A DNA stretch of 64,000 bases from an uncultured Kordiimonas sp. (GTDB lineage Bacteria; Pseudomonadota; Alphaproteobacteria; Sphingomonadales; Kordiimonadaceae). The stretch covers positions 2,170,001-2,234,000 of the forward strand of contig CANNDZ010000001.1 of NCBI GenBank assembly GCA_947503575.1, read 5' to 3'. The notes beneath the pieces are model-generated. The model was given only the letters and a program-made list of their open reading frames with translations, was not told where the DNA came from and did not search any database. A program made the position numbers and the translations under genes. Numbering within the stretch: the stretch's first letter is position 1; every line of letters starts with the position of its first letter. Positions 19,693 to 30,142 of the stretch are shown here, one piece after another.

Positions 19693-19721
19693 TTGCACTT
19701 ATCAATGCTCGCAGGTATTAA
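19693..19721 (+). promoter_or_regulatory. Candidate promoter of bamE
   Basis: TTGCAC, a 17-base spacer, then TATTAA on the plus strand. The expected start of transcription near 19728 leaves a leader of about 36 bases before the ATG at 19764. This also argues against the in-frame GTG/TTG-type start at 19734. Confidence 0.42.
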
Positions 19722-19763
19722 GAACCGCCCCGTTTGGGCAGGCTATTAAGTAAGAGGCATTTT

Positions 19764-20261
19764 ATGCGGAAACGCCACCTTAGCAGTATATTGAAAGTTG
19801 GCTTAATTGGCGCTGCAGCCCTGTCGGTTTCAGCGTGCGGAAACGGACGTGCTGTGCGCGGGTACGTTTTTGACAAAGAGCTGGCCAATGCAATCCAACC
19901 GGGTGTTGATAACAGACTGTCTGTTGAATCAACGCTTGGAACGCCAACAATGACAGCCTCTTTCGACCCGTCAACATGGTATTATGTGTCAACAACCGTT
20001 CGGGTTCGTCCGGTTTTTTGGCCTGACGCAAAGGAACACCGCGTTCTTGTGGTTGCGTTCAACGACCAAGGTGTTGTGTCGTCTGTGGACAACCTTGGCC
20101 TGGATGATATGCGACAGGTCGATTCAGTGTCGGATAAAACGCTGACCCGCGGCCGGAAGTCGAACTTATTTGAACAGATTTTTGGTGCCATTGGCCGGTT
20201 TGGCGGCGGCGCACCTCCCGGTCAGGGTGGTGGGCAAGCCCCGCGCGGTCCGAACGGATAA
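19764..20261 (+). CDS. bamE: Outer membrane protein assembly factor BamE (lipoprotein)
   Basis: A 165-residue SmpA/OmlA-family lipoprotein. A type II signal peptide ends in the lipobox LSVSAC, so the mature protein is lipid-anchored, probably to the outer membrane as part of the Bam complex that inserts beta-barrels. The BamE fold spans about residues 40-110 (PGVDNRLSVESTLGTPT then STWYYVS). The C-terminal tail is Gly/Pro/Gln-rich and looks disordered. The ATG at 19764 has an AAGAGG ribosome site; the longer in-frame start lacks one. A hairpin terminator shared with hppA follows. Confidence 0.9.
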   Translation: MRKRHLSSILKVGLIGAAALSVSACGNGRAVRGYVFDKELANAIQPGVDNRLSVESTLGTPTMTASFDPSTWYYVSTTVRVRPVFWPDAKEHRVLVVAFNDQGVVSSVDNLGLDDMRQVDSVSDKTLTRGRKSNLFEQIFGAIGRFGGGAPPGQGGGQAPRGPNG

Positions 20262-20276
20262 ACTCTATGGTCCACG

Positions 20277-20310
20277 AAAAAAGCCCCGGCATGCCGGGGC
20301 TTTAGTTTTT
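20277..20310. terminator. Bidirectional terminator between bamE and hppA
   Basis: A perfect GC-rich palindromic hairpin (AAGCCCCGGC / GCCGGGGCTT) with A-run before and T-run after, located between the two convergent stop codons. Suitable for ending transcription from both sides. Confidence 0.88.
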
Positions 20311-20325
20311 AACATGTAGCGTTAC

Positions 20326-22413
20326 CTAATGAGCCAGCATGGCCAGTAACAGTAGCGCCACAATGTTTGTGATCTTAATCATCGGATTAACCGCCGGACC
20401 AGCGGTATCTTTATAAGGATCGCCTACAGTATCGCCGGTTACCGCTGCCTTATGAGCTTCGGAGCCTTTGCCACCATGATTACCATCTTCGATGTATTTC
20501 TTGGCGTTATCCCAAGCACCGCCGCCTGCTGTCATGGAAAGCGCCACGAAAAGACCGCTTACGATCACACCAAGAAGAAGCGCACCAACGGCTGAGAAAG
20601 CAGCACCCTGCCCTGCAATCGCATTAATCACGAAATATGTGACAATCGGCGCAGCAACAGGCAACAGGCTTGGTACAACCATTTCCTTAATGGCAGTTTT
20701 GGTCAGCAAATCAACAGAGCGGGCGTAATCGGGCTTGGATGTCCCTTCCATAATGCCAGGATTTTCACGGAATTGTGCCCGCACTTCCTCAACAACTTCA
20801 CCGCCAGCACGACCAACGGCCGTCATGCCCATTGCACCAAACAAGTACGGCAGCAATGCGCCAATCAAAAGGCCAACAACGACGTATGGGTTGGACAGAT
20901 CAAAGTCCACCGGCACATCAGAGAAAAATTTCTCCAAGTCGGCTGTATACGCACCAAATAGAACGAGTGCTGCCAGACCCGCTGAACCAATGGCATAACC
21001 TTTAGTTACAGCTTTTGTGGTGTTGCCAACAGCATCCAGAGCGTCCGTACGATCACGAACTTCCTGGTCCAGTCCCGCCATTTCGGCAATACCACCTGCG
21101 TTGTCCGTTACTGGGCCATAGGCATCAAGGGCTACGACCATACCAGCCAGAGCCAGCATCGCAGTTGCCGCGAAACCAAGACCAAGAACACCCGCAAGAT
21201 TGTAGGCAACAATAATGCCTGCACAAATGACGATTGCAGGCAATGCGGTTGCTTCGAGGGAAATAGCAAGCCCCTGAATAACGTTGGTTCCATGGCCGGT
21301 CTCTGAAGCTTTGGCAATAGACCGAACAGGACGGTATTCCGTGCTGGTGTAATACTCAGTAATCCAGATAATGACACCTGTGACCACTAAGCCTACAAGG
21401 CCGCAATAGTAAAGCGCACGTCCGGTAAATTCTGTTGCACCAGCAGTAAACACGGCATTCATGTCACCGCCGAGCGCCCAGTCCATTGCAAACCACATAA
21501 CAAAGGCAGATGTTACAGCCGTCACAACGAAGCCCTTGTATAGCGCGCCCATAATCGAGTTACTGGAGCCGAGTTTTACGAAATACGTACCGAGTATGGA
21601 TGTAATGATACACACGCCGCCAATAATCAGTGGCAGAGACATAATTTCAGCAGCACCATTTGTTATAAACAGAGCCGAAAGAACCATTGTTGCACCAACG
21701 GTCACAACATAGGTTTCAAACAAGTCTGCCGCCATACCGGCACAATCGCCTACGTTATCGCCCACGTTATCGGCAATGACAGCAGGGTTTCTGGGGTCAT
21801 CCTCGGGAATACCAGCTTCAACCTTACCAACAAGGTCTGCACCAACATCAGCGCCCTTAGTAAAAATACCGCCGCCAAGTCGCGCAAAAATGGAGATCAG
21901 CGACGCGCCAAAACCAAGCGCAACAAGCGCATCAATAACCGCCCGGGACGTCGGCTCTTGACCCATCGGACCAATCAGAATGGTGTAATAACCTGCTACT
22001 GCAAGCAGCGCCAAACCAGCCACCAACATTCCTGTCACGGCACCAGACCGGAAGGCAATTGTCAGTCCGGCTTGCAAACTGTTGCTGGCCGCTTCTGTGG
22101 TACGAACATTGGCGCGCACGGAAATCAACATACCGATGTAACCAGCGGCACCTGAAAGCACAGCACCAATTACAAAACCGATTGCGGCAAGCATACCAAT
22201 TGCAAAAAACAAACCTACAGCGACCACAACGCCAACGATGGCGATGGTGCGATATTGTCTGTTCAAGTAGGCTTGTGCACCTGCCTGAATCGCGCTCGCG
22301 ATTTCCTGCATTTTTTCATTGCCTGCACTTGCAGCCAAAATGGAACTGCGCGTAAACCATCCGTAGAGGACAGCGAGTACTCCACAGGCAATGGAAGCGT
22401 ATAAAACGTCCAT
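20326..22413 (-). CDS. hppA: Membrane-bound H+-translocating pyrophosphatase
   Basis: A 695-residue polytopic inner-membrane enzyme (about 16 membrane segments) that couples pyrophosphate hydrolysis to proton pumping. The substrate loop [11 protein letters not shown] and the acidic cluster [17 protein letters not shown] are intact. The GNTTKA motif carries Lys at the position that separates K+-independent enzymes from K+-dependent ones, which have Ala there, so this should be the K+-independent, proton-pumping type, as in Rhodospirillum. The gene has its own 179-base upstream region. Confidence 0.96.
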   Translation of the reverse strand: MDVLYASIACGVLAVLYGWFTRSSILAASAGNEKMQEIASAIQAGAQAYLNRQYRTIAIVGVVVAVGLFFAIGMLAAIGFVIGAVLSGAAGYIGMLISVRANVRTTEAASNSLQAGLTIAFRSGAVTGMLVAGLALLAVAGYYTILIGPMGQEPTSRAVIDALVALGFGASLISIFARLGGGIFTKGADVGADLVGKVEAGIPEDDPRNPAVIADNVGDNVGDCAGMAADLFETYVVTVGATMVLSALFITNGAAEIMSLPLIIGGVCIITSILGTYFVKLGSSNSIMGALYKGFVVTAVTSAFVMWFAMDWALGGDMNAVFTAGATEFTGRALYYCGLVGLVVTGVIIWITEYYTSTEYRPVRSIAKASETGHGTNVIQGLAISLEATALPAIVICAGIIVAYNLAGVLGLGFAATAMLALAGMVVALDAYGPVTDNAGGIAEMAGLDQEVRDRTDALDAVGNTTKAVTKGYAIGSAGLAALVLFGAYTADLEKFFSDVPVDFDLSNPYVVVGLLIGALLPYLFGAMGMTAVGRAGGEVVEEVRAQFRENPGIMEGTSKPDYARSVDLLTKTAIKEMVVPSLLPVAAPIVTYFVINAIAGQGAAFSAVGALLLGVIVSGLFVALSMTAGGGAWDNAKKYIEDGNHGGKGSEAHKAAVTGDTVGDPYKDTAGPAVNPMIKITNIVALLLLAMLAH

Positions 22414-22514
22414 GGGAATCCCCCTCTAAACTTAAAAATAAGGCCGTGCCCTTGGAAATACCCCCCAACACATCAGCCAGCCCCTGTTCTCACGACATAA
22501 AAAGCCGCCGCGAC

Positions 22515-22543
22515 ACTCTAGGAAGCAAAATAGACGCTTGCAA
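22515..22543 (-). promoter_or_regulatory. Candidate promoter of hppA
   Basis: On the minus strand TTGCAA is followed after 17 bases by TAGAGT, about 100 bases upstream of the hppA ATG. The match is moderate and rests on spacing and hexamers alone. Confidence 0.32.
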
Positions 22544-22592
22544 CCCTGCAATCGCCTATTATTGAGATGGATTTAGTATGCAAAGCTAATTG

Positions 22593-23102
22593 CTAGTTGG
22601 GAATTCTCAAGGCTTCGATAACTGAAACGTTGGCAACAATATTATCAGTTAAAACAGAGTTGGCTCTGTCCTTTAGCAAGCGGGCTGTTTTATCAAGATC
22701 TAACTGCTGTGGTGAGTCTGGCCGCATCAGGTCAGCCGAGCTAATTGCAGAGATGAAAGCATGCTGAAGCTGAGGTTCTGATCGCCGGACCGCGATAACG
22801 TCGTCGTCGCCTTCAACAAGTACATCAATATTGATAAAGAAATTTCCGATGTAGCGTCTGGAACCACCAGTCTGGGCATAAATCGGAACAGTCAAACGTT
22901 CAAATCTGACAGCCTGCAAGGGTTTGCTTGGTTCCGCCGTTTGCTGCTCTGTTTCATCCTCATCCAAAGACGCAACCTGATCCTTCATGAAATAGTACGC
23001 TACACCACCCCCAATTAGTAATCCGCCGAGCAGACCAAGGACAAGAAGCCCCCTGGCGGAGCTACCACCTTCGACTTCGACATCAGTTGAATTTTGTGAC
23101 AT
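22593..23102 (-). CDS. FliL-like single-pass membrane protein
   Basis: A 169-residue protein with one transmembrane segment near residues 18-40 (LLVLGLLGGLLIGGG) and a periplasmic domain. The domain resembles flagellar basal-body protein FliL, with an early beta-strand block (RRYIGNFFINIDVLVEGD) and a C-terminal block (KDRANSVLTDN). No other flagellar gene is in the window. A FliL-like gene next to thiL is seen in other alphaproteobacteria, so a flagellar role is plausible but not shown. It starts 17 bases after thiL. Confidence 0.6.
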   Translation of the reverse strand: MSQNSTDVEVEGGSSARGLLVLGLLGGLLIGGGVAYYFMKDQVASLDEDETEQQTAEPSKPLQAVRFERLTVPIYAQTGGSRRYIGNFFINIDVLVEGDDDVIAVRRSEPQLQHAFISAISSADLMRPDSPQQLDLDKTARLLKDRANSVLTDNIVANVSVIEALRIPN

Positions 23103-23119
23103 TGACTTGTACCTCGCCT

Positions 23120-24073
23120 TTAAAAGTGCGTGTAACCCCCAGATGTAACCTGCACAATTTCGCCTTCACTATCAAGCAGATGAACACCGCTTCCGGTTTT
23201 CACTGTACCAATGGAGGTGACACGGGTGTTTGTGCGGGTTGCCAAATCCAAAATACTATTATGCTGTGATGGCCTGGCAGTGAAAACAATCTGATAGTCA
23301 TCGCCGCCACCCCAAATCATATTCTCGTCTAACTGGGTGGCCCCCATTAAATCGATCGCTTGCTGGCTGATGGGCAGTTTTTTTTGTTCTAGTTCCATCA
23401 AGACACGCGCGGCATCAGCAATATGACCGCAGTCAGCAATCAAACCATCCGATATGTCGGCAGAGGAGTTGGCGAAGGAAGCCAGATGTATTCCAAACTG
23501 CTCAGGCGGCAATGGCTTTTGATAAGCTGCGACCAGGCCGGGAAAGCGATGATCATCTTGTTGCAAGCACCACAGTCCGAAAGCGGCATCGCCTAGCGTG
23601 CCAGTTACATAGACATTGTCGCCGGGTTGCGCCCCATTGCGCTTAACCATGTCACCGGCCCTAACAAAACCCACCAGTGTTATAGTGATAACAACGTGTC
23701 CTGAGGATTTTGTTGTATCTCCTCCCGACAAACTACACCCAAAAAGGGTTTGAGCGCTCGATAGGCCAGAAGAAAATTCTGCTAACCATTGGTCGCAAAT
23801 CCCGTCAGGCAACGACAGGGACAAAAAATAGTGCGCTGGTTTTGCTGACTTTGCCACACAATCGGAAACACTTACTGCCAGCGCTTTGTGCGCAATAAGG
23901 TCAACCGGATCTTGCGGGCGAAAATGGACACCTTCAATAAGAGTGTCAGTTGTTACCACCATGTCATAACCCACAGGTGGCCTTATCAAGGCGGCATCAT
24001 CTATTAGCTCAAGCGCCTCTGGCCCGCATAGAGGGGCAAAAAAGCGTTTGATGATGTCAAATTCTCCAAGCAT
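23120..24073 (-). CDS. thiL: Thiamine-monophosphate kinase
   Basis: A 317-residue enzyme that phosphorylates thiamine monophosphate to thiamine diphosphate. The PurM/ThiL-type fold shows the N-terminal DDAALI, DTLIEGVHF and SVSDCVAKSA segments that bind Mg-ATP, and the GGDDYQIVF segment near residue 260. It follows nusB by 17 bases; nusB-thiL adjacency is common in proteobacteria. Confidence 0.94.
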   Translation of the reverse strand: MLGEFDIIKRFFAPLCGPEALELIDDAALIRPPVGYDMVVTTDTLIEGVHFRPQDPVDLIAHKALAVSVSDCVAKSAKPAHYFLSLSLPDGICDQWLAEFSSGLSSAQTLFGCSLSGGDTTKSSGHVVITITLVGFVRAGDMVKRNGAQPGDNVYVTGTLGDAAFGLWCLQQDDHRFPGLVAAYQKPLPPEQFGIHLASFANSSADISDGLIADCGHIADAARVLMELEQKKLPISQQAIDLMGATQLDENMIWGGGDDYQIVFTARPSQHNSILDLATRTNTRVTSIGTVKTGSGVHLLDSEGEIVQVTSGGYTHF

Positions 24074-24090
24074 TGAATCGCCGTAAAAGG

Positions 24091-24561
24091 CTAACTTCTG
24101 AGTTTCTTGGCAATCTTATCAAGAATACTGTTAACAAAAGACGCTTCAGAATTCTCATAAAAGCCGTGGGTTACATCAACATATTCATTGATGATCACAG
24201 CTGTTGGCACGTCAACCCGTGCTGCTAGTTCGTAACAGCCGGCATTAAGTACAGCGAGCAAAATCTTATCGATCCGCTCAAGCGTCCATCCGGATGATAA
24301 ATGATCTGCAATAAGCGCATTCCACTCTTCCTGACGGGACCAAGCACCTTTTAGAACATCGTCGAAAAGGCCAGCATCGGCCTCAACATATTGATCGCCT
24401 TCAATTTCTGCACCCAACCGATGTTCAATATATTCTGCCGCAACTTTGGCGACGTCTTTATCGTCGGCCATTAGCAACTGGTAAAACGCCTGAACAACCG
24501 CCAAGCGAGCCGCACTTCTGGGGCCGCCCTGACGCGCTGTCTTTTTGCCACCGGAAGCCAT
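24091..24561 (-). CDS. nusB: Transcription antitermination factor NusB
   Basis: A 156-residue all-helical RNA-binding protein that works with NusE/S10 in rRNA antitermination. Family blocks include RSAARLAVVQAFYQ at the N-terminus, the PTAVIINEYVDVTHGF block, and the terminal FVNSILDKIAKKLR. Its ATG shares one base with the ribH stop, giving tight coupling to riboflavin synthesis genes, an arrangement widespread in proteobacteria. Confidence 0.95.
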   Translation of the reverse strand: MASGGKKTARQGGPRSAARLAVVQAFYQLLMADDKDVAKVAAEYIEHRLGAEIEGDQYVEADAGLFDDVLKGAWSRQEEWNALIADHLSSGWTLERIDKILLAVLNAGCYELAARVDVPTAVIINEYVDVTHGFYENSEASFVNSILDKIAKKLRS

Positions 24562-25004
24562 CAGTCGGTCACCCCAAACTGTGACTTCACTTCGGCCATG
24601 CGTATAGCTGCGTTTGCCGCATCAGCGCCTTTATTTTTCTGCTTACGGTCTGCCCTCGCCCAAGCTTGATCATGATCTTCAACAGTCAGTATACCATTAC
24701 CCACTGCCAGTAAGTCCTGCACAGCGAGATCCTGCAGCGCGCGAGCTGATTCGCCGCAAACATAGTCATAATGCGAAGTCTCACCTCGAATAACGCAACC
24801 AAGAGCTACATAGCCGTCATATTGTTTTGTTTCTCCAGCGTCTGCCATCGAGATAACTGCGGGTATTTCAAGGGCGCCGGGTACATCGATACGGTCCCAA
24901 GTGCCACCAGCAGCCTCAACGGCCTCAATAGCGCCAGCGGCAAGTTCGTCGGCCAGGTCCGCATAAAAACGTGCCTCTACAATCAAAATATGAGGGTTAG
25001 CCAT
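24561..25004 (-). CDS. ribH: 6,7-dimethyl-8-ribityllumazine synthase
   Basis: A 147-residue enzyme for the penultimate riboflavin step, condensing the pyrimidine intermediate with 3,4-dihydroxybutanone phosphate. The segments GALEIPAV, GCVIRGETSHYDYVC and GNGILTVEDHDQAW mark the active site, with the catalytic His in the TSHYD segment. It lies between ribBA and nusB. The length is on the short side but complete. Confidence 0.95.
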   Translation of the reverse strand: MANPHILIVEARFYADLADELAAGAIEAVEAAGGTWDRIDVPGALEIPAVISMADAGETKQYDGYVALGCVIRGETSHYDYVCGESARALQDLAVQDLLAVGNGILTVEDHDQAWARADRKQKNKGADAANAAIRMAEVKSQFGVTD

Positions 25005-25041
25005 CTTGGCTCCAATCTGGGGTTAGGTGCTGATCAATAAG

Positions 25042-26139
25042 TTAGTCAGGAATTTTGCGCTGTTCTACTATGTCGAGGCCATACCCTTCAAGCCCAACAA
25101 TGTGGCTGGGTGAATTTGTCAGCAAAATCATATGCCGAACACCCAGTTCACGCAGAATTTGCGCTCCGATACCATAATCCTTAAGCGTTCCTTGCGCTTT
25201 GTCCGCTGCTGCAGCTTCCTCAACTTTTGAAGGTCGCATGCCAACAAGCCCCGGGAAAAGGACGACAACACCGGAGCCCGCATCCTCAATCGCTGAAAGA
25301 GCCCGCTGAAGTTGACCTGTACGAGGATGATCCATACCAAGAATGTCTTCAAACGGATTGAGAGAATGCATACGAACGCATACAGGATTTTCAGGCGTTA
25401 TATCACCCAATGATAACGCGACTGTTTCTCGCTGGTCTGCCGTTGATTGGAATACGGAAACGCGCCATTCTTGGCCGCTTTGGCGTTTAAGGGCGCTCTC
25501 ACGGACTTTTTCGATCAAAACATCATTTTTGAGTCTGTAAGCAATCAAGTCCCGAATGGTAGCAACTTTCAGGTCATGTTTTTGAGCAAACTCTACCAAA
25601 TCCGGCAGGCGTGCCATGGTTCCGTCTTCGTTCATGATTTCGCAAATGACTGCTGACGGATTGAGCCCCGCCAGCCTTGAAATATCTACAGCTGCCTCGG
25701 TGTGACCGGCGCGCACAAGCACACCGCCATCACGGGCTACCAGTGGGAACACATGCCCAGGCGTTGCCAGGTCCTCTTTCCCTTTGGCAGCATCAATCGC
25801 AACAGCGATAGTGCGCGCGCGGTCTGCGGCAGAAATGCCGGTTGTCACACCGGTTTTTGCCTCAATCGCGACAGTAAATGCGGTTTGATGGCGCGCCTGA
25901 TTGTTACTGCTCATTAATGGCAGTTCTAGTTCCTCAACACGGCGTTTGCTTAAAGGCAAACAAATCAGTCCCCGCCCATACTTTGCCATGAAGTTGATCG
26001 CATCCGGTGTTGCCATCTGCGCAGGAATAATAAGGTCGCCCTCGTTTTCACGATCTTCATCGTCAACAAGAATAAACATGCGACCGTTGCGAGCATCTTC
26101 GATAACATCTTCGATGCTGGATAAAAACCGATCCGGCAT
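25042..26139 (-). CDS. ribBA: 3,4-dihydroxy-2-butanone 4-phosphate synthase with degenerate GTP cyclohydrolase II domain (RibBA/RibBX type)
   Basis: A 365-residue two-domain protein. The N-terminal DHBP synthase domain (about residues 1-200) is intact, with [12 protein letters not shown] and HTEAAVD. The C-terminal part aligns with GTP cyclohydrolase II but has lost the zinc-binding GSxRCDCG segment; the equivalent region reads [12 protein letters not shown]. It is therefore probably inactive as cyclohydrolase, and a separate ribA would be needed. The ATG at 26139 follows AAAGG and begins just after the ribE stop; longer starts overlap ribE. Confidence 0.92.
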   Translation of the reverse strand: MPDRFLSSIEDVIEDARNGRMFILVDDEDRENEGDLIIPAQMATPDAINFMAKYGRGLICLPLSKRRVEELELPLMSSNNQARHQTAFTVAIEAKTGVTTGISAADRARTIAVAIDAAKGKEDLATPGHVFPLVARDGGVLVRAGHTEAAVDISRLAGLNPSAVICEIMNEDGTMARLPDLVEFAQKHDLKVATIRDLIAYRLKNDVLIEKVRESALKRQSGQEWRVSVFQSTADQRETVALSLGDITPENPVCVRMHSLNPFEDILGMDHPRTGQLQRALSAIEDAGSGVVVLFPGLVGMRPSKVEEAAAADKAQGTLKDYGIGAQILRELGVRHMILLTNSPSHIVGLEGYGLDIVEQRKIPD

Positions 26140-26143
26140 TGAT

Positions 26144-26743
26144 TTAGCCTTTGTCTTGGAGGCGCGCGACATATCGCGCAAGAATATCAAATTCGATGTT
26201 CACCGCATCACCCACTTTGCTGTTACTGAAACTGGTAACAGCCTGAGTATGCGGAATAAGGTTGATAGAGAATTGGGTTTTGTCCTCGGTGTCTTCAACC
26301 GTGTTTACGGTAAGAGAAGCGCCGTCAACGCAAACGCTCCCCTTTGGTGCGATGAGATGGCGAAAGTCTGCCGGGATAGAAATATCCATCCTGATCGACT
26401 GTCCAATATCGTCGAATTTTGTAATCTGGCCCAGGCAATCGACATGACCTGTCACGATATGACCGCCCAGTTCATCCCCGAGTTTCAACGATCTTTCCAG
26501 ATTGATTTGACTGCCTTTTTTCCAAGCACCTAAACCTGTAACACGCAATGTTTCTTGCGACACATCGACAGAAAAACTGTCTGTGGTTTTTTCAACAACT
26601 GTAAGACACACGCCCCCGCACGCAATGGAAGCGCCAATATCGACTGTTTTCAAATCGAATCCTGTCGAAATAACAAACCGAAGATCACTGTCTCCGCTTA
26701 CGCTCGTTACTTCACCAACATCAGTCACTATACCTGTAAACAT
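26144..26743 (-). CDS. ribE: Riboflavin synthase, alpha subunit
   Basis: A 199-residue enzyme that dismutates two lumazine molecules into riboflavin. It has the internal duplication of two barrel domains, with MFTGIV at the start, the GGVCLTVVE repeat near residue 43, and the matching GASLTVN repeat near residue 140. The GHIVTGHVD segment between them is conserved. Nine bases separate ribD from ribE. Confidence 0.95.
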   Translation of the reverse strand: MFTGIVTDVGEVTSVSGDSDLRFVISTGFDLKTVDIGASIACGGVCLTVVEKTTDSFSVDVSQETLRVTGLGAWKKGSQINLERSLKLGDELGGHIVTGHVDCLGQITKFDDIGQSIRMDISIPADFRHLIAPKGSVCVDGASLTVNTVEDTEDKTQFSINLIPHTQAVTSFSNSKVGDAVNIEFDILARYVARLQDKG

Positions 26744-26752
26744 GGCCTTGGG

Positions 26753-27838
26753 TTACTCTGCCTTGACGTAGGATGCAAGCATATCTGGCCCTACCTTTTT
26801 GACGCACGTGATCCTGAATTGGGGCGCATCCCCCAGTGAGGCAAGTTTTATATCGCCAACAGCATCAATACTGGCGCTTCCGAGCGCTTTTGCTGCGACA
26901 AAATGCTCCCACCTGTCCACCAACTCTGCTGACACGAAGCTGGCAGCAACCTGGGCCCCGCCTTCAATCAAAACTGAATTGATCGAGTTCTGCGCAAGCC
27001 TTTCCGCGACTGCCATGACATCACGCGTGTTTGCGACGTTCAGAACTTCTACGGAGGATGGATAGTTTCTACCCGTGGTGTTGCTGTTGCTGGTAACTAT
27101 TATGCTGGGTGCATCGCCGTTCAGAACTTTGGCATTTGCTGGTGTCTTCAAATGAGTATCCAAAATTATTCTGGTCGGGTTTCTGCCAGCAACACCATTT
27201 AAACGGCATGTAAGACTTGGATCATCCGCTAAAACAGTGCCGACACCAACAAGGATCGCGTCATGGGTCGCCCTTAGACGATGCCCATGCATCCGCGCGG
27301 ACGGTCCTGTAATCCATTTACTTTCACCGCTCGTCAGGGCGATCTTTCCATCCATGGATGTTGCAGATTTTAAGGTAAAACTCGGCCTGTTACGTGTTGT
27401 TCGTGTCAGAAAACCACGGTTTACCTCTGCCGCCTCGGCCTCGCATACGCCGTAAACAACCTGTATACCCGCGTCGGTTAACTGCTGAATACCCCGCCCG
27501 GCGACTCGCGGGTCTGGGTCTTTGAGAGCGACAACAACCTTGCTTACACCTGCAACGATAAGCGCTTGAGAACATGGCGGTGTTTTGCCGGTGTGTGCAC
27601 AAGGCTCTAAGGTCACATAAGCGGTTGCATCCCTGGCAGCGCTACCGGCTTGTTTTAACGCTTCAGTTTCAGCATGAGGGCGCCCACCGGGCTGGGTCCA
27701 GCCCCGACCGACAACGATACCGTCTTTCGCTAGAACACATCCGACCGCTGGATTGGGCGCAACAGAGCCCAAACCCCGACGCGCTAATCCGAGCGCCACG
27801 CGCATCCACTGTTCATCCTGGGAGCGCGCGCAAGCCAA
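26753..27838 (-). CDS. ribD: Bifunctional riboflavin deaminase/reductase
   Basis: A 361-residue protein. An N-terminal cytidine-deaminase-like domain has zinc ligands in HAETEAL and EPCAHTGKTPPC. A C-terminal reductase domain starts near residue 150 (SATSMDGKIA), with IEGG near residue 300. It catalyses the second and third pyrimidine-modifying steps of riboflavin synthesis. Start: a TTG at 27838 sits after GGGGAC with an in-frame stop just upstream; an ATG at 27805 is possible but would remove residues usually present. It begins three bases after nrdR. Confidence 0.92.
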   Translation of the reverse strand: MACARSQDEQWMRVALGLARRGLGSVAPNPAVGCVLAKDGIVVGRGWTQPGGRPHAETEALKQAGSAARDATAYVTLEPCAHTGKTPPCSQALIVAGVSKVVVALKDPDPRVAGRGIQQLTDAGIQVVYGVCEAEAAEVNRGFLTRTTRNRPSFTLKSATSMDGKIALTSGESKWITGPSARMHGHRLRATHDAILVGVGTVLADDPSLTCRLNGVAGRNPTRIILDTHLKTPANAKVLNGDAPSIIVTSNSNTTGRNYPSSVEVLNVANTRDVMAVAERLAQNSINSVLIEGGAQVAASFVSAELVDRWEHFVAAKALGSASIDAVGDIKLASLGDAPQFRITCVKKVGPDMLASYVKAE

Positions 27839-27841
27839 TCA

Positions 27842-28315
27842 TCAGTCCCCGGAATAATCTTCTTCAGGTCCAGTCATTTTGCCTAGGAACTTCTCGAAAT
27901 CTGAAGCTTCCCGGAAATTCCTGTAAACGGACGCATAACGCACGTAGGCAACCTGATCCAGGCTTTCTAGACCTTCCATAATTAAGCGTCCGACAGTTTC
28001 CGACTGCACTTCGCTCTCGCCCATCGATTCCAGCCTGCGGACGATGCCATTGACCATGCGCTCAACCTGTTCAGGATCGACGGGACGCTTGCGGAGCGCA
28101 ATATCAAGTGATCTTTCCAACTTATTGCGTTCAAAAGGAACTTTTCTGCCGCTTTTCTTAACAATTGTTAGCTCACGCAATTGAACCCGTTCAAATGTTG
28201 TGAACCGTGCACCACAAGCGGGGCAATAACGTCGACGGCGAATTGCCGCTTTATCCTCGGAAGGCCGACTATCTTTGACCTGAGTATCTTCGTTCTGACA
28301 AAATGGACAACGCAT
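27842..28315 (-). CDS. nrdR: Transcriptional repressor NrdR
   Basis: A 157-residue regulator of ribonucleotide reductase genes. The N-terminal zinc ribbon has CPFC near the start and CPACG about residue 31, followed by an ATP-cone domain ([19 protein letters not shown], split over the domain). The ATG at 28315 follows AGGGGA and gives the invariant MRCPFC start; an upstream in-frame start is rejected. It lies between glyA and ribD, a standard alphaproteobacterial position. Confidence 0.95.
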   Translation of the reverse strand: MRCPFCQNEDTQVKDSRPSEDKAAIRRRRYCPACGARFTTFERVQLRELTIVKKSGRKVPFERNKLERSLDIALRKRPVDPEQVERMVNGIVRRLESMGESEVQSETVGRLIMEGLESLDQVAYVRYASVYRNFREASDFEKFLGKMTGPEEDYSGD

Positions 28316-28388
28316 CAGTCCCCTGCTCCCTAATCCCAAATATGGTGTAGCGCCCCGAAAAAAATAGAATATATATGTAGCGGTAAGC

Positions 28389-29675
28389 TTAGCCCTCGTA
28401 AATGGGGAACCGTTCGCAAAGCTTCGCTACCTCACCCCGAACAGCCGCTTCAACCGCGGAGTTGTCATCAGGATTGGCAGCAAGCCCGTCTATCACTGTC
28501 GTGATCATATCAGCGATCTGTTCAAATTCAGCTTCGGCAAAACCACGCGTAGTGCCCGCAGGCGTTCCTAGCCTGATCCCGGACGTGATGAATGGTTTTT
28601 CTGGGTCAAAAGGAACACCGTTTTTATTGCATGTCATATAAGCGCGCTCTAGCGCCTCATCTGCCGCCTTACCGGTAATGCCCTTTGGCCGAAGGTCAAC
28701 AAGCACGACATGGGTATCTGTACCCCCGGAGACAATATCAAACCCATTTTTCTTTAATCTGGCCGCAAGGGCACGCGCATTTGCAATTACCTGTGCAGAG
28801 TATTTCTTAAATTCAGGCTGCAGGGCCTCACCGAATGCCACTGCCTTGGCAGCGATAACGTGCATCAGCGGGCCACCTTGCAGACCGGGAAAAACAGCAG
28901 AGTTTATTTTCTTTGCGATCGCCTCATTGTTGGTTAGCACCATCCCACCGCGGGGACCGCGCAGGGTTTTGTGCGTTGTTGTCGTAACAACATCTGCATG
29001 GTCCAGCGGATTGGCGTGAACGCCGCCTGCCACCAAGCCCGCAAAATGCGCCATATCGACCAGAAATGTTGCCCCAATCGAATCAGCGATTTGACGAAAC
29101 TTTGAAAAATCAATCGCACGCGGGTAAGCGGAGCCACCTGCAATAATCAGCGTGGGTTTATGCTCTTCCGCCATGGCAGCAACCTGATCATAATCAATCA
29201 AGGCATCTTCGCGGCGCACGCCATATTGTATGGCATTAAACCATTTGCCAGACTGAGCTGGCGCAGCGCCGTGCGTAAGGTGGCCACCAGCATCAAGTGA
29301 CATACCCATTATGGTATCGCCAGGCTGTGTTAGTGCAAGCATGACAGCGCCGTTTGCCTGAGCGCCTGAATGTGGCTGCACGTTGACATAGTCCGCGTTG
29401 AAAAGCATTTTTGCGCGTTCAATAGCTAGGCTTTCAGCAACGTCCACGTGATGACAGCCTTGATAATACCGCCGCCCCGGGTAGCCTTCTGCATACTTGT
29501 TCGTCAGAACAGAACCCTGTGCTTCAAGCACTGCACGGCTGACAATATTTTCGGATGCAATCAATTCGATCTGGTTTTGCTGACGCTCCAGTTCACCATC
29601 AAGCGAGGCCTGGAGGTCAGGGTCAGTGGCAGACAAAGAAGCCGAAAAGAAACCGTCTTGGGTAAAGTCGCTCAT
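28389..29675 (-). CDS. glyA: Serine hydroxymethyltransferase
   Basis: A 428-residue PLP enzyme that interconverts serine and glycine and makes methylene-tetrahydrofolate. The PLP lysine is in [14 protein letters not shown] near residue 240. Early blocks include LIASENIVS and [14 protein letters not shown]. The length matches the family. It follows rpiB by 26 bases and precedes nrdR by 73. Confidence 0.97.
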   Translation of the reverse strand: MSDFTQDGFFSASLSATDPDLQASLDGELERQQNQIELIASENIVSRAVLEAQGSVLTNKYAEGYPGRRYYQGCHHVDVAESLAIERAKMLFNADYVNVQPHSGAQANGAVMLALTQPGDTIMGMSLDAGGHLTHGAAPAQSGKWFNAIQYGVRREDALIDYDQVAAMAEEHKPTLIIAGGSAYPRAIDFSKFRQIADSIGATFLVDMAHFAGLVAGGVHANPLDHADVVTTTTHKTLRGPRGGMVLTNNEAIAKKINSAVFPGLQGGPLMHVIAAKAVAFGEALQPEFKKYSAQVIANARALAARLKKNGFDIVSGGTDTHVVLVDLRPKGITGKAADEALERAYMTCNKNGVPFDPEKPFITSGIRLGTPAGTTRGFAEAEFEQIADMITTVIDGLAANPDDNSAVEAAVRGEVAKLCERFPIYEG

Positions 29676-29701
29676 ATGAAAATGTCCTAAGGGCTGAAAA
29701 G

Positions 29702-30142
29702 TCAGGATTTAGAGAGTTTTTCAACACGGCGCTGATGACGGCCGCCTTCAAACTCGGTATTTAAAAATTCTTCCACGCAATCAAACGCGGTTTCCACACC
29801 AATAAGGCGGGCACCTAATGCCAAGACGTTTGCGTCATTGTGTTGTCGCGCAAGACGTGCGCTCAAGCCTGAATGGCAAACAGCCGCCCTGACTGTGGGG
29901 TTGCGATTCGCAGCAATTGAAATCCCAATTCCACTACCGCAAATCAGGATACCTTTATTGGCCTCGCCATGCTCAATGGCAGTTGCCATGGCGGCGCCAA
30001 ATTCTGGATAATCGACAGAATCGGTGCTGTTGGTCCCGAGATCAAGAACCTTTAAGCCTTTGTTTTCAAGAAATGAAATCAACTGAACTTTGAGATCAAA
30101 TCCACCATGATCACAAGCGATAGCAACCAAATTATCTGCCAA
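29702..30142 (-). CDS. rpiB: Ribose-5-phosphate isomerase B
   Basis: A 146-residue RpiB/LacAB-type sugar-phosphate isomerase linking ribose-5-phosphate and ribulose-5-phosphate. Visible motifs are [11 protein letters not shown] at the N-terminus, [15 protein letters not shown], the active-site Cys in [10 protein letters not shown], and [14 protein letters not shown]. It starts with TTG, supported by a strong AGGGGGC ribosome site seven bases upstream. It is the first gene of the rpiB-glyA-nrdR-rib unit, with its promoter presumably in the 176 bases upstream. Confidence 0.93.
   Translation of the reverse strand: MADNLVAIACDHGGFDLKVQLISFLENKGLKVLDLGTNSTDSVDYPEFGAAMATAIEHGEANKGILICGSGIGISIAANRNPTVRAAVCHSGLSARLARQHNDANVLALGARLIGVETAFDCVEEFLNTEFEGGRHQRRVEKLSKS

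Noticed and set aside
26740-30142. FMN riboswitch for the riboflavin genes
   Set aside because: No conserved RFN-element segments were seen upstream of any rib gene; the genes appear to be transcribed within the rpiB-glyA-nrdR unit.
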